Under the pieces are notes generated by a model. That model had not been told where the DNA came from and did no database searches. It saw only the letters and a program-made list of their open reading frames with translations. Made by a program: the position numbers and the translations under genes. A stretch of 64,000 nt of DNA from Corella eumyota (lineage: Eukaryota; Chordata; Ascidiacea; Phlebobranchia; Corellidae): assembly GCA_963082875.1 (NCBI GenBank), contig OY720097.1, positions 23,444,501 to 23,508,500 of the forward strand, in the 5' to 3' direction. This document shows, piece after piece, positions 11,767-24,600 of the stretch (the first letter of the stretch is position 1; each line of letters begins with the position of its first letter).

Positions 11767-13109
11767 TAATATTTGAACATAAATTCCCCAGTTTTGCGCT
11801 AATATTTCTAAGTTCAAATAAAGATTTGAATAAAATTAATTTTTAAATTTCGGACTTTGCCTTCTAGTTTTGGTTGTTTAAATATTTGCAAATTTATTTT
11901 AAACTTAAGCTTAGATATGTTTTATTACGTCACATTGGTAGCAATCACGAAATCATGACGTAACAATAGACGATTTGTTAAATTAAGTTTTGCAGGCGAA
12001 AGCAAAAATAGCCAGGTTAACTTAAAAATAATTAAGGTTAGTTTGTAATTAATTAAAAGTTTTAACAAATATTATTGAAAAGTTAAAATGGCAAATATAT
12101 TTAAATTCACTTTCTCAGAAGTTACCCTGAGCTGAAGACGATAATTCAAAAAAAAATAAATTTCTTAAAATTAGGGTAAGAAATAAGGACAGAAGACATT
12201 TATTTATAGTGACGTAAACCAGTTTAATTGTCACGTCATAACGTATCTTGTGTTAAACTACAATTTGGCTGAAGGTTTGGGTTATTTAAGTTTTAGATAT
12301 TCCAGAATTCGCCATTGTTGAAATCGATCGAACGCCTTTTTCGATTGTTCAAACAAAAGGCGTTGAACTTTGTCGTCGTTCTATAAATAATCGCGGGTTA
12401 TTCTAGGTTATTGTGACGTTGTCATCGTGGTTCAATGTTCATAGGTCGCGATTGCAGAATATTAGCTATGTGACGTAACAATAGCAAAACTACGATAAGA
12501 ATTTGCTGATAATTAAAAAATTAGTTAAAATTCTGTAAAAAATTTATCTAAACTAGTTTTAAAATAAATTTAAAACCTAACTCAATATAAGAAGAAAAAT
12601 TTATTTTAAAATTTAGCCTAAAAATTCAGATATTAGTGGAATTTAAAGCCGATAACTCGAGAATTGAGCGTAGAATGTAAAATCACGCGTGTTTCGCTTG
12701 ACTGCTTCCCTTTACCGGCAACTTTAGTGGTATTCTAGAACAATATTTAAGCTATGAGGCGGGATTCTTTTATTACCATTGTGTACGTCACAGAGCCGAT
12801 GTAAGGAATGCAAATAGTTCAGGTTAGAACGTGGTTTCGAAACTTTAAGTAAAGGGCAACACTTAGAACGCTCATAGCACGATAGCAACAACTAGGAAAC
12901 GATGACGTCATCTTAATTTGTAATGCGACACAAAATCTGGTGATTTGTTAGAACAGAGTTCCGTTAGCATAATACATTAAATGTTTATGTTAGTTTAACT
13001 AATGTTTGGAACATAAATGTTGGTGTTCGGTTCATGTAAGTTTATAAATATTTCTGTTGTGCTTAGCTTAGGAGTTTAGGCACTTTAGCTAATTTGATAT
13101 TTAAGTAAA
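11767..13109. other. Upstream region of the first FAR gene
   Basis: This region is non-coding. It has several CRE-like words (near 11955, 12228, 12470, 12785 and 12903) and locally higher CpG content than the gene interior, which fits an unmethylated promoter region. The start of transcription cannot be fixed. The last ~50 bases before the ATG carry AG acceptors preceded by T-rich runs, possibly a 5' leader splice or trans-splice site. Confidence 0.35.
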
Positions 13110-16100
13110 ATGAATGGCGAACAACAACCGATGCAGGTTTGTTAAAATTGTTTAAATTCATAAATAATTCACTATCTGACAATGTTTTAAAAATAACTTT
13201 GTTATATATAAAGTAGTTAAGTTGTTAAAACTTGAAATGATGTTTTAATTAATTAAACATAACGATAATTAAGAAAATTTAGCTAATTGTGAAGCACACT
13301 GTTACTGCAAAAGTAGTTGTAGTTTTTTACAACAAACCCACTTGTAACTGGGCGCATATGCTGTTACTATGCTTCATCTATTATAGATTGCGAAACTCCT
13401 TAGGCTACGCTTAAGCTAAACCGCGCTAATTTGTAAAATATAACTGTTGTTAATACAATTCATCAAATACGGTTAATTAATTTTTGAAGCACTCGTCTAC
13501 CTAATATCCGTTATTTATTTGACATTCGATTTCTATTGATGCATTAAAATGTCATTTGTGACGTCATATCGTGTGATTTGTGACGTAAAAGTTAGTACCT
13601 GAACGTTATTTTACGCGTGGTTAAATCACGTGGTCGCTAATAGAAACGATGACGCTATGGTAAACACTTGATCGTTTTACTTTTGGGTCAGTTGGTTTTC
13701 AACTTTGTGCACAAACCAAGACATAAAGATTTGCATAACCTACAAGCTTATATACACAAGCACATAAAATAAACAAATTTAATTGCTAATTATATTAAAC
13801 TTAAAACCCTAATTTTGGGAATTTTGATGTTTTTTCATTATATCAATGTTGTTGCTTTCTTAATAAAAAAAATACTAAATTGTCATCAAATGTTTAATGT
13901 TACAGCATGGTGCAATGGTTAGAACACTTGGCTTTACTACATAAGGTCTTGTGTTCAATCCCCACTGCTTTCATGCTCTGGTTTATGGTCCCCTTAAGTA
14001 AGACACTATAAATGGTATGAACTCCTGCTGAGCTAGCACTTCATCAGCAGCATAATTATTGGGCAATTATAATCTATAATATCCCAAACTGCCACAGGCA
14101 ACTCAAAACTGGGCTGGGGTAACAAATGTTACTCTATGTTTAAGTCGTGAAGCCAACCTTTCCACATCAAGGATAAATTTAAAAATTGTACTAAATTTTA
14201 TTTATTTAATGTTAAACTTATTATTTAGGCTGGGATTCCAGAATTTTACGAAGGTAAGACAATCGCAATCACTGGAGCAACGGGGTTCCTGGGTCAATGT
14301 GTCGTTGAAAAGTTGTTAAGATGTTGTCCCAAGTTGAGAAGGATTTATGTTTTCATTCGGTCCAAAAAGAAAATGTCTTGTGACGAAAGATTAACAAAAC
14401 TTATCAATTTACCAGTAAGTTAATTCTAATATTTAATTTATAGAAGTATATTAACTTTAACTAAGAAGGGGGCCTGCTAGATATAACATAGAACCGCAGT
14501 AGCGACAATTAACTACACAAGACAAATTGACTGTTTTTACTGTTATTTAATTAAAAACCAAATACTGACACTGGGACACTTTTTATTAATCCCATCCTTA
14601 ACCCTCTTCTGGTAAATACCCGTCGTTGCCCAAAATACAAAAAAAAACAGTTTACAAATTTCTCATTTTATTTTTTCCATGTGTGCCAAATGTATTGTCC
14701 TGTGTGGTCTGTGTGGTTTTGTGCGGTAATTAGTGGGGCCTCTAAAAAGTTTTAAAGCTAATTTAATATAGCCTAATTAATTGATACAGTCTATAAGCTA
14801 TAGAAACTAGATCATTTTTATTTTAATTTCTTCATGACTTAAAATTTATTTATTTTTTAGCTTTTTGACAATTTGAAAAAACTCCGACCTGACTTTGCAT
14901 CACAACTTGCTGTCATTCAATGTGATATCGAAAAAAACAATTTTGATTTAGACCAAACTTCTTTAAATATAATCCACAATGAAGTTAATATTTTTATCCA
15001 TTCTGCTGCTACCTTAAGATTTAATGAAAATTTACGGTAAATTATAAACACATTTATACTGAATTATTTTAAAGGATGTTTATTTATTTTTGTATATATC
15101 TTCATCCTCGATGTGGGAAAATCGATGCACGACTTAAACATAGAGTAACATCAGTTACTCTGACCCAGTCTCGAGTTGACTTTTCCAGTTTGGGATATTA
15201 TAGATTATAATTGCCCAATAATTAAGCTGCTGATTAAGTGCTGGCTTAGCAGGAGTTTATATCGTTTATAGCCTCTTACTCAAGGGCGTTACAGCATGAT
15301 CTCAGTGGGGATTGAACAGTTATTCTATAACCTAAACAATTTTTTTTTAATTTTAAAACAATTTTTTAGGTTATCTTACCAAATTAATGTCCTTGCAGTT
15401 CGAACCATGATTAATTTATGTCAAAACATTAAAAATTTGGAATCAATTGTTCATATTTCTACAGGTTAGTTTTAATATTTTTACACATTTTTTTTAATCA
15501 ATTAATTTTTATTTTGACTGACATAATGGACCCTCATATTTATATTCTATAGAACGACTTGCATTGACAATTTAAATTAAAGTTTCAAAAATCAGCATAG
15601 GTGGGCACAGTAAATTAAAAAAGCAACTTCGTTAAGTGATAATTCGTTACACAAAACAGTAACTTCGTTAACGTTAATAAGTTAAATTAAACGAAATGTA
15701 ACGAAAGTTGTCATTAAATGTTAACGTTTTAACTAAACAAGTAAGTTAACGAATTTTAAAATTAACTTAAAAGTTAAATTTTAACAAAAAATTTAACTTT
15801 GTTATTTAACGATTAACGCATTAACCGTTTGGTGCTCACCTTTGAAAACCAGTATATATTTTATATTTAAATGATTTTAATCACAATAATATTTAACTTT
15901 CAGCTTATTCAAACTGCAATAACACTCACATTGAGGAGAAGGTTTATGAGTCGGGTTGGGACCTTCAGAAGTTGGAAGGAATGTTTGATATTTTGGGCGA
16001 TGATGTCATTGATAAAATAACACCTGATATTGTTCGGGACAGGTTGGCTTATGTTCCATTGCTGTATTGTTTAGTACTCTATAATGAAATGTTAGATTTC

Positions 16101-19100
16101 TTTCAAAGACTACGATAACTTATTCTTTAAAATTGTTTTTTGTCATTTTTGTTTTATTATTTTGTTTTTTGTCTTTTGAAATTATAATTGATGTACAAAA
16201 AAACTAAATAAAAATGGGTTAAAAAGTTTTCGTCAAAATTAAAGTTTAAAAATAATGATTATTTTTATATTTTTAGACCAAACACTTACACATTAACCAA
16301 GGCATTTGGAGAGGAGGTGATAGCCAAGGAAGGTCAAGGGTTGCCCATCTGTATAGTGAGGCCCAGTATTGTGGGAGCAGCTATGTCAGAACCTGTTCCT
16401 GTAAGTACTTTTAAGCTAGGGTACTGGGTTTGATTCCAACTGCTGGCATGTTGTTGCATCCTTGAGTAAGACCTAAGGTCCTGGGTTTAATTTTCACTGC
16501 TGGCATGTTGTAACATTCTTAAGTCAGACCTGAGATCTTTAGTTTTATTATCTTTAGTTTTGCTTACTTGTTGAAGCATCCTTTTTCTTCAGGTTTTATG
16601 TCCACTTCTTGCATGCTTTAGCATCTTTGAGGTAGACCTAATATCTTTGGTTTAATTCCCACTGCCTTTATGTTGCAGTGTCCAAAACTGTTTTAGTCAA
16701 GGCTTAAAGTTTTTTATAGAAGCCCTTAGTGTTTATAGTCTTTAGAATTTGGTGTTTTTTGTTTACTTTTAAAACAAACTTTGTAATTAAAATAAAGTTA
16801 GAAGTCCATTTTTGCAGATCCACAGTAAAATAACTTCGTATTTTGACTGTTTAGAACCTGTTTAATAGTGTCTTGTAGCCTTAATTAATTTTGTTTTAAT
16901 TTATTTTTTTTAAAACAGGGCTGGTGCTCGAATGTAAATGGTCCAACAGGGATGTTGATTGCGTTGGGGAAGGGAATGTTAAGAATAATGAACGCTTGTC
17001 GAGCAAAATCGATGGATATCATCCCAGTTGATCTTATTGTTAACGGGATCGTATCTGCAGGATGGAGGACCGCTGTTCAACATAAAAACCTGAAAACTGG
17101 TAAAAAATTAAATAAAGATTTATAAATATCTTTGTAGTTTGTAAATGTTTTTAATTAGGTGTTTGTGATTAGATAATTAATTACATTGTTTTATTGAACA
17201 ATCTTTATATTTTTGATTAAAATTTTAAACAATTTATAATTTTAGTCATTTTGGCTAAAATTAGTTTTGAGCTTAATTTTTCAGAGTTGCAAATTAAATT
17301 TTTATTCACAGAGTTGCCAACAAATATTCTAGTTAAAACATCAGAAGAGTCTCATAGAAGGGAAATTCCCATTTACCACTTAGTAATGGATTATTCTGCC
17401 CCTGTTACCATGGAGAAATGGAGTAAGTATTGTTATTTAACAATGGGGTATTGTTGTAATAATGGATTTAATAAAGTGTATTGGCTAAACTTAAAAATCG
17501 AAAACCAGTGGTGTTACCTGCTTTATATAAATAAAATTATTGCTTTATTTGTCCTTCTATTGTTTGTCTATTTTTATTCACTTTTCTTATTCTTTGTTAA
17601 AGATATCACATTTCTATAACAGAGTTGTTTGTTCAGATAATTCCATGATTCAAACCCTCCATAAATACCCTTTGGACAATGCGTTCAGAACTCCCTTTAT
17701 GTACGTTACAACCAACAAGTAAGTTACCTTATTGACTGATACAGTAAAAACTTTATTTTAATTTTCTAAACATTGCCGCCAACCTAAACATGGTAATTTC
17801 CTAATTACTTGTTAATTAATTAAATACGATTTCAGATATGTTTTCAAAGCCACTCAGTTCTTGGCCGAGTTCACTCCAGCGATGATCTTTGATGCTGGGT
17901 TGCTTATGACCGGAAGAAAACCAAAGTAAGTTTGGTTGCTAGGGTAATTTTGTTGCTAAGATAATTTGTTGCCAGGGTAATTGAGTTGCTAAAATAGTTG
18001 GTTGCCAGGGTAATTGAGTTGCTAAAATAGTTGGTTGCCAGGGTAATTGAGTTGCTAAAATAGTTGGTTGCCAGGGTAATTGAGTTGCTAAAATAGTTGG
18101 TTGCCAGGGTAATTGAGTTGCTAAAATAGTTGGTTGCCAGGGTAATCAGTTGCTAGGATATATTTTTTTTGGTTGCTATGGTGATTAGGTTCCTATAGTA
18201 ATTGGTTGTTAGGATCACTCTGTTACCAAGGTAATTGTTTACTGGGCTAATAAGGTTGCTAGGATCACTCTGTTACCAAGGTAATCGGAGGCTGGGGTAA
18301 TAAGGTTGCTACGGTAACACTGTTGCCAATAAGACCGGTTGTTAAGGGTTTAATAACGATTCCCCCCAAAAAAACAATTGTATTATTTTACTTTTTAATC
18401 TTAAATCTTAGATTGATGAAAATTGTGCAAAGAATGGTGGCAGCCCAGGATGTTTTAACTTTTTTCCTTACTAATGAGTGGGAGTGGGGAACAAAGAACC
18501 TCCAAGATATGCAAGATGATATGAACCCACAAGATAAACTGGTGAGCTAATTCATGACTACTTTCACTGGGTTTAATATGGGTGTTAGGTTTATTTTTTA
18601 TATTTTGGAACCTGTTTAAATGTGACTTGGTTGGTTTATCTTGGGTTAGCTTTTATGGATGTAAATAAACATTTTTTTATTTTGTATATATTTTTATCCT
18701 CAATGTGGGAAGGTGGAATGCGCGATTTAAACATAGAGTAACATCAGTTACTCTGACCCAGTCTCGAGTTGCCTGTGGCAGGTTGGAATATTATAGATCA
18801 TAATTGTCCGATAATTATGCTGCTGATTAAGTGCTAGCTCAGCAGGAGTTCGTACCGTTTATAGCGCCTTACTCAAGGGCGCTACAGCATGAGGTCAGTG
18901 AGGAATGAACCCACGACCATATGTGTGGTGTAGCAAGTGTTCCTACCACAACACCACGCTGCCGGTGTAGTATCATTATTCCTATTTAAATTAACTTGAT
19001 TGTTTGTTGTAGATGTTCAACTTCAACCCAAGTGCAATTAATGTCCAAGATTACATGAATAACTACCTGATGGGGGTAAAGAGATATTTATTAAAGGAGG

Positions 19101-19762
19101 ATATGAAGGGGTACCCTGCTGCTAGGCAACATTTGCAAAGGTTTGGTTCAACTTAATAGTTAAAAAAAACAGCAAATTTCTTAAGTTATTTAATATAAAT
19201 TTAAAGTTGTGGATTTTTCGTATATCTTTAACCTCGATGTGGGAAGGCTGACTTCACGACCTAAACATAGAGTAACATAAGTTACTCAGACTCAGTCTTG
19301 AATTTCATATTGCCAGTTTGGGATATTATGATTTCAAAATACCTAATCTGTCAATTAATTTTCGGTCAGCAGGAGTTTTTTTGGTTGTTAGTCCCTTACT
19401 TAAGGATACTACAAAATAGAAGCAGTAGGAATCAACTTAGGTCCTTTTAAATAATGAATTGTTTTAACAAATTACTACACAACACTGCCGATCAACATTT
19501 TAACCAAATTGTTTATTTGTTATAGTTTTTTATTTAAAAACTTTTGTTCAAAAGTTTTAATCCAAGATTTGTTTTTAGACTTCGTATCCTTGGTTATTGT
19601 TGTCAGTTTCTAGTTTTCATGGTAACTTGGCGAGTATTCATTTCGAAGACAAAACTAGCTACCAACATCTGGCAACTTTTTATTCGAATTTTATCCAAAA
19701 TTTTCAGAGTTAATTTTCTTCAGAATCAATTTGTTAAATTCTCTAAATTTTTAACTGTATAA
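13110..19762 (+). CDS. FAR: Fatty acyl-CoA reductase, tandem copy A, 13 exons
   Basis: Exons are 13110-13136, 14229-14414, 14861-15036, 15370-15464, 15904-16042, 16277-16400, 16919-17099, 17312-17422, 17637-17718, 17836-17925, 18412-18541, 19013-19140 and 19579-19762, giving 550 residues in frame. The N-terminal Rossmann domain carries the NAD(P)H motif TGATGFLG (residues 24-31) and the catalytic YTLTK (Tyr212, Lys216). The C-terminal FAR_C domain includes [19 protein letters not shown] and GYPAARQHL, then a hydrophobic segment near the end ([18 protein letters not shown]). That tail suggests a membrane-anchored enzyme, with FAR1/FAR2 of peroxisomes as the model. FARs reduce fatty acyl-CoA to fatty alcohol for ether lipids or wax esters. 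Its neighbour at 21677 is a paralogue. AATAAA lies at 19829. An in-frame alternative acceptor for exon 8 lies at 17284. Confidence 0.92.
13902..14177 (+). repeat. tRNA-derived SINE copy
   Basis: This plus-strand copy lies in intron 1 of FAR copy A (ACAGCATGGTGCAATGGTTA ... CATCAAGGATAAA), about 50 bp before the exon 2 acceptor. Confidence 0.82.
15091..15319 (-). repeat. tRNA-derived SINE copy, head-truncated
   Basis: This minus-strand copy lies in intron 3 of FAR copy A. It ends after GTGGGGATTGAACAG, so the A-box end is missing. Confidence 0.78.
15596..15844. mobile_element. Non-autonomous hAT-like MITE (about 249 bp)
   Basis: The ends form imperfect terminal inverted repeats: CATAGGTGGGCAC on the left, and CAAAGGTGAGCAC on the right when read on the other strand. 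The GGTGGGCA-type terminus is typical of hAT elements. The flanks AAAATCAG (15588-15595) and AAAACCAG (15845-15852) match at 7 of 8 positions, as expected for an 8-bp hAT target duplication. The inside has no coding capacity and is rich in GTTAACG-type self-complementary words. It lies in intron 4 of FAR copy A. Confidence 0.6.
16275..16454 (+). repeat. Identical tract shared by the two FAR genes (copy in A)
   Basis: From the acceptor AG of exon 6 through 54 bases of intron 6, these 180 bases match 24157-24336 without a difference by eye. The neighbouring exons of the two genes are only about half identical at protein level. This is best explained by recent gene conversion, or possibly an assembly artefact. 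Confidence 0.85.
16425..16700 (+). repeat. Tandem array of about 55-60-bp tRNA-B-box-like units
   Basis: Intron 6 of FAR copy A contains four or five degenerate units of the form GGGTTTGATTCCAACTGCTG, GCATGTTGT, CATCCTTGAGTAAGACCT. The same unit recurs in FAR copy B intron 6 and in KAT6 intron 5. It resembles the B-box to GAGTAAGG part of the SINE family, amplified in tandem. Confidence 0.65.
17940..18330 (+). repeat. Intronic minisatellite, about 33-bp unit
   Basis: About five near-perfect copies of a unit made of GGTTGCCAGGGTAATTGAGT and TGCTAAAATAGTT (17999-18140) are flanked by more degenerate GTTGCTAGG-type units. It lies in intron 10 of FAR copy A and is non-coding. Confidence 0.85.
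18682..18965 (-). repeat. tRNA-derived SINE copy
   Basis: This is a full-length minus-strand copy in intron 11 of FAR copy A. Both the tail (TTTTTATCCTCAATGTGGGA) and the head (ACACCACGCTGCCGG) are intact. Confidence 0.85.
19219..19490 (-). repeat. Degraded SINE copy
   Basis: This diverged minus-strand copy lies in intron 12 of FAR copy A (TTAACCTCGATGTGGGAAGG ... CTACACAACACTGCCG). Confidence 0.7.
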
Positions 19763-20480
19763 ATTTTTTTTTCTTCAGTTCCTGAATACAAAGTTCAATT
19801 TAAATTTAGTTTTTTTATTTTTTAGTTAAATAAATCTTAAAATATGGAAACCATATTTCTTTATAAAAAAATATTTGAATTTGTAAAACAATTTTGTCAA
19901 TCAATCATGGAATTTAAATTCTGCTCACAATTTTCGTAATTTATTTGAAAAAATTATTGTTCCAAAAATTTAAGAAAATTTTATTTTTGTATATGAATTT
20001 TTTTTCTATTTTTTGTAAATTTATTCAGAATTAAATACTTCATTAATTTTGGGATTTATTATCCTTTAAATATATTACTTTGTTTCTAAACAATCACAAT
20101 TCAAATTTACTGAAAATTATTGTATTTTGTAGAAAAATATTTATTTAAAAAAAGTAGTATTAATTATTATATACATATAATATTATTACTGATTAACATT
20201 TTTATATCTTTAAATACAAAAAATTTAAATTTAATATTGCAATTTATTAATTTACTTTTTTATAGTATTTTTGAACTTAAGTATGTATTACTAGTTAATA
20301 AAGTCATTGAATTGCAGTAACCCAAACTGGGTAATAACTGTTTATAGTCCTAGTGTACAATATTCTATTTGCATCTTACTTAAAAAAGAATATTCTTTTA
20401 TTATTGTAAGATGCAGTTTTATAAAACTTTTGTATAACTTGGTTAAAGATTTAATGTACTAGTAAGTTTGTTAAGTTTTA
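19763..20480. other. 3' flank of FAR copy A
   Basis: A polyadenylation hexamer lies at 19829. The rest is extremely AT-rich. A 66-codon frame inside it is low-complexity and not a credible gene. Confidence 0.5.
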
Positions 20481-20796
20481 TAACATCGTGGTATAGTGGT
20501 AAAAACAGTGGTAAAAACACGTGGTATAGTGGTAAAAACACTTGCTACACCGCACATGTGGTCGTGGGTTCAATCCCCACTGCTCTCATGCTGTAGCGCC
20601 CTTAAGTAAAGCGCTATAAACGGTATAAACTCCTGCTGAGCCAGCACCTAATTAGCAGCTTAATTATTGGGCAATTATAATCTATAATATCCCAAACTGC
20701 CACAGGCAACTAGGTCGGAGTAACTGATGTTACTCTATGTTTAGACCGCGCATTCCGGATTCCCATATCGAGGATAAAGATATATACAAAAAAAAT
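20481..20796 (+). repeat. tRNA-derived SINE copy with duplicated head
   Basis: This plus-strand copy lies between the two FAR genes. The promoter-box region GTGGTATAGTGGTAAAAACA is repeated at the 5' end, and the 3' tail ATCGAGGATAAAGATATATAC is followed by an A run, as in a retroposed copy. Confidence 0.85.
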
Positions 20797-21676
20797 TATG
20801 TATATGTGGAGAACTCACGTTTACCATGGAAATATAAAAATAGAAACCATGTTTTCGATTTGTTTACTTTTTGGTCATTTTTTGAAATATCGATTTTGTA
20901 TATTTGTTCGTAGAATATTCTGTTAAAATAGATTTTTTAAGCAGTTTAAGGTGAATATTTAAACCTTGTTGGTATAAAGTGTTTACTCTGTTTACAAATA
21001 TTAAATGTTTGTGTATTTATTATTAGATTTAACGAAAAGGTGTCGTTTGCTCTGATTTACAGCGCTCTGACCTTTTTTTGGTGTACTTGTTAATTTGGGA
21101 CATAAAACGTTAATTAACTTACAAATTAATATTAAAAGGAGTTAATTCTTGTGAGTTTGAGATTTGCTAATTTATAGACTTGCTTTTTCATTGAGGTTAT
21201 GGGTTTGATTCCCAGTGCTGGCATGTTTTAAAAATCTTGCATTTTATTGTTTTAAAATATTTATTGAGTTACAGACGGACTAACTGTTATTAAATTGCTA
21301 GAGTTTATTAAAGTTGAATTGGCATGTTATTATTTATTTAAAGATTGATGTGATTATTATTTATAAACTTGGTGTTTTTATTTTCAAAATAAAATTAATA
21401 ATTAATTTATACAAAAATTAAAAAAATTGCAATCTAAAAATGAAAATCGTGATTGTGATTGATTGTTCATTAATCTTCTCTTTGTTTCCTCATAAAAAGG
21501 AAATGGGGCCCACAACATTCCGGAGTTGTAACTAGAATGTAGTTGACAGAACTTAGATTTAAACTTATTCTAGATTTAACCACATTGTGTTGCTTTTTAA
21601 AGTTTAATTCAAATATTTTTTGTTTAGAATGAAATTTATTTTTTAATTAGTAGAAATAAAAGTTAGTTAATTAATA
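20797..21676. other. Intergenic region between the FAR paralogues
   Basis: This is non-coding upstream DNA of FAR copy B. One isolated SINE-like B-box fragment (GGGTTTGATTCCCAGTGCTG) lies near 21200. Nothing else is recognised. The ~1.9 kb spacing between the genes argues against a shared operon transcript. Confidence 0.35.
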
Positions 21677-24600
21677 ATGGTGAGTAATTAATATTTTTAA
21701 AAAACTTAGTTTTTATCAAATTAATATTATACTGATATTTAAAATGTTATTAGTTTTATATTGTTTATTAAATTATAATTAATTATATTTACATTATGAC
21801 ATCATAGATATCAATCAGTGATTATTACACAAACAAAGTCGTAGCGATCACGGGGTCGACGGGGTTCATCGGGCAATGTTTGTTGGAGAAGTTGCTTAGA
21901 AGTTGCTCTGGAGTAAAAAAAGTTTTTCTTCTAATCCGAGCAAAGAAGAATTTATCCCCACAGGAGAGAGTTACTAAGATGTTGGAGTTACCGGTAAGAT
22001 TTGTGTTTGTAATCTTAAAAAAAAAATTTTCAACACAAGTTTTGTTATGATTTCTAACTTGTTAAAATGTCAGCAAAGTGTGGTGGTTAAAAAATTTGGC
22101 TTTACTACATTAGGTTTTGGGTTCAATCCTTACTAAGCTCATGCTGTAGCACTCTTGAGTAAGGCGCTATAAACGGTATGAACTCCTGCTGAGCCAGCAC
22201 CTAATCAGCAGCATAATTACTGGGCAATTATAATCTCTATAATATCCCAAACTGCCACAGGCAACTCGAGACTGGGTCAGGGTAACTAATGTTACTCTAT
22301 GTTTAAGTTGTCACGCTGACCTGTCTACATCGAAGATAAATAAATACATAAATGGAAAAATATAAAAATTTTGTTGATTTAATTTTTAGATATTTGAAAG
22401 ATTGATAAAACTTCAACCGAATGTTTCTGATAAACTAGTTGCAATTTCTTGTGACATTGAAAAACCAGGATTTGATATTAATTCGGAAGCCCTGGAACTA
22501 CTTCACAATGAAGTTGAAATTTTCATTCATTCGGCGGCAACACTAAAATTTAATGAACATCTGAGGTAAAAAAAATAAAGCAAAAATAAATTTTTTTTCT
22601 AAAAGTAATGTCAGTAAACCTCAATAACTAAATTATTTAGGTTATTATATTTACACATATAACATTTATAAAGTTAATTTAGGAATTTTTTTTCTTATTT
22701 TTCTAAAATTTATGACAAAAACACCTTTTCAACAGATTAGCGTTTACAGTAAACACTCTTGGAGTTCGAACAATGTTGGAAATTTGTCGAGGGATTAAAA
22801 ATCTAGAATGTTGTGTTCATATTTCTACCGGTAACCAAAAACTTTTTTACATTTTTTTTTTATGTCTAAATTCGTTAGTTATTGTTTGTTTTTCATATTT
22901 AATTATCCTCGATGTGGGAATGTGGACTTCACAACCTAAACATAGAGTAACATTAGTTACCCCGACCCAGTCTTGAGTTACCTGTGGCAGTTTGGGATGT
23001 TATAGATTATAATTGCCTGATAATTATGCTGCTGATTAAGTGCTGGCTCAGCAGGAGTTCATACTGTTTATAGCGCCTTACTTAAGGGCATTACAGCATG
23101 AGAGCAGTGGGGGTCAAACCAATAACCTTTTGAAGTAAAACCAGATGTGCTGATCACGACATTACGCTGCTTGTCCGTAGTTTTTAATTTTTTTCAACAT
23201 TTCTCTTCCAGCTTATTCATATTGCGATCGCAAGAAGATTGGGGAAAATATTTATCAGACCGGATGGGATTTTGATAAATTGCACGACTCCATGAAGTGG
23301 ATGAACGATGAGATGATCAGCAAGCTTACCCCGGATATATTAAAGAACAGGTGAAAGTTTGTTTATTAAAAAAACAGGTTTAACGTTTGGGTGAACAAAT
23401 TGCTTTAAGAGTAAATAAATAAGTTAAGCAGCAGCATAATTATCGGGCAATTATAATCTATAATATCCCAAACTGCCACACGCATTTGACTTTCCCACAT
23501 CGAGGATAAAGATATATACAAAAAAAAGTTGTATTGAGTTCAATCACATGATATATATACTTTATAAAGCCAGTATTGTTAACTGGCATTAAGGTCTGGG
23601 TAAATTGATTGTTACTTAATCAATAATGGATATACTGTAGTGCTTGCTAGTGTTACAATAGCCAGACAGCTAGTGCACATTAGCAGCTAAAATCTAGTCC
23701 ATTCATTTAACTTGAAATCTTGTGTTGATTTCTGCTTTGTATATTTCACACAAATACCTTTGCTATGCTTAATTGACTTAAATGCTTTATAAGATGTTGT
23801 TTATTACAATAAGTTTAGTTTTTAACAAACTGGTCCATTTACCATTACAAATTCTTTTACATATTACAATTGTACTAAAATTATAATTGACGACTAGTCT
23901 TAGGAATATTTTTTACGCTGTAAATATGAAAGTTAATCTGAATGGAAGTGTTACTTTAACAACTTAACTAGTTTTTGTTTAGTTTCTCTTTCTCTTCTTA
24001 CTTAAAAGTAAATAAATTGATTTTTGTGGTTTATATCACTTGGGAATAACTGGTTTAACATTTTATAAAGTTAACCTTACGGAAATTTTAAATACATATT
24101 TTTGAATTTTAAACTTCATTTTAAATTTGAACATTTAACATTATCTTTGTTTCAACAGACCAAACACTTACACATTAACCAAGGCATTTGGAGAGGAGGT
24201 GATAGCCAAGGAAGGTCAAGGGTTGCCCATCTGTATAGTGAGGCCCAGTATTGTGGGAGCAGCTATGTCAGAACCTGTTCCTGTAAGTACTTTTAAGCTA
24301 GGGTACTGGGTTTGATTCCAACTGCTGGCATGTTGTAGCAACTTTTAATAATACTGAGGTCCCAGATTTGATTTCCACTGCTGGCATGTTAAAGGATTTA
24401 AATGTAGGACCTAAAATTTTGGGTTTAATTCCCATTGCTGGCATAATGTTATTTTCTCAAGTAAAACCTAAGGATTTTCACTGCCATGTTGTAGTCTCCA
24501 TAAGTAAGAAGTTTGATTTTTAATGTTTTTTGTTTAAGTGTACTTATATAAGACTTGAAGTTCTGGGTTTAATTCCAGCAACTTTGATGTAATAATGTTC

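Noticed and set aside
20120-20320. 66-codon frame between the FAR genes
   Set aside because: It is low-complexity Ile/Leu/Asn/Phe-rich translation of AT-rich DNA with no supporting signal.
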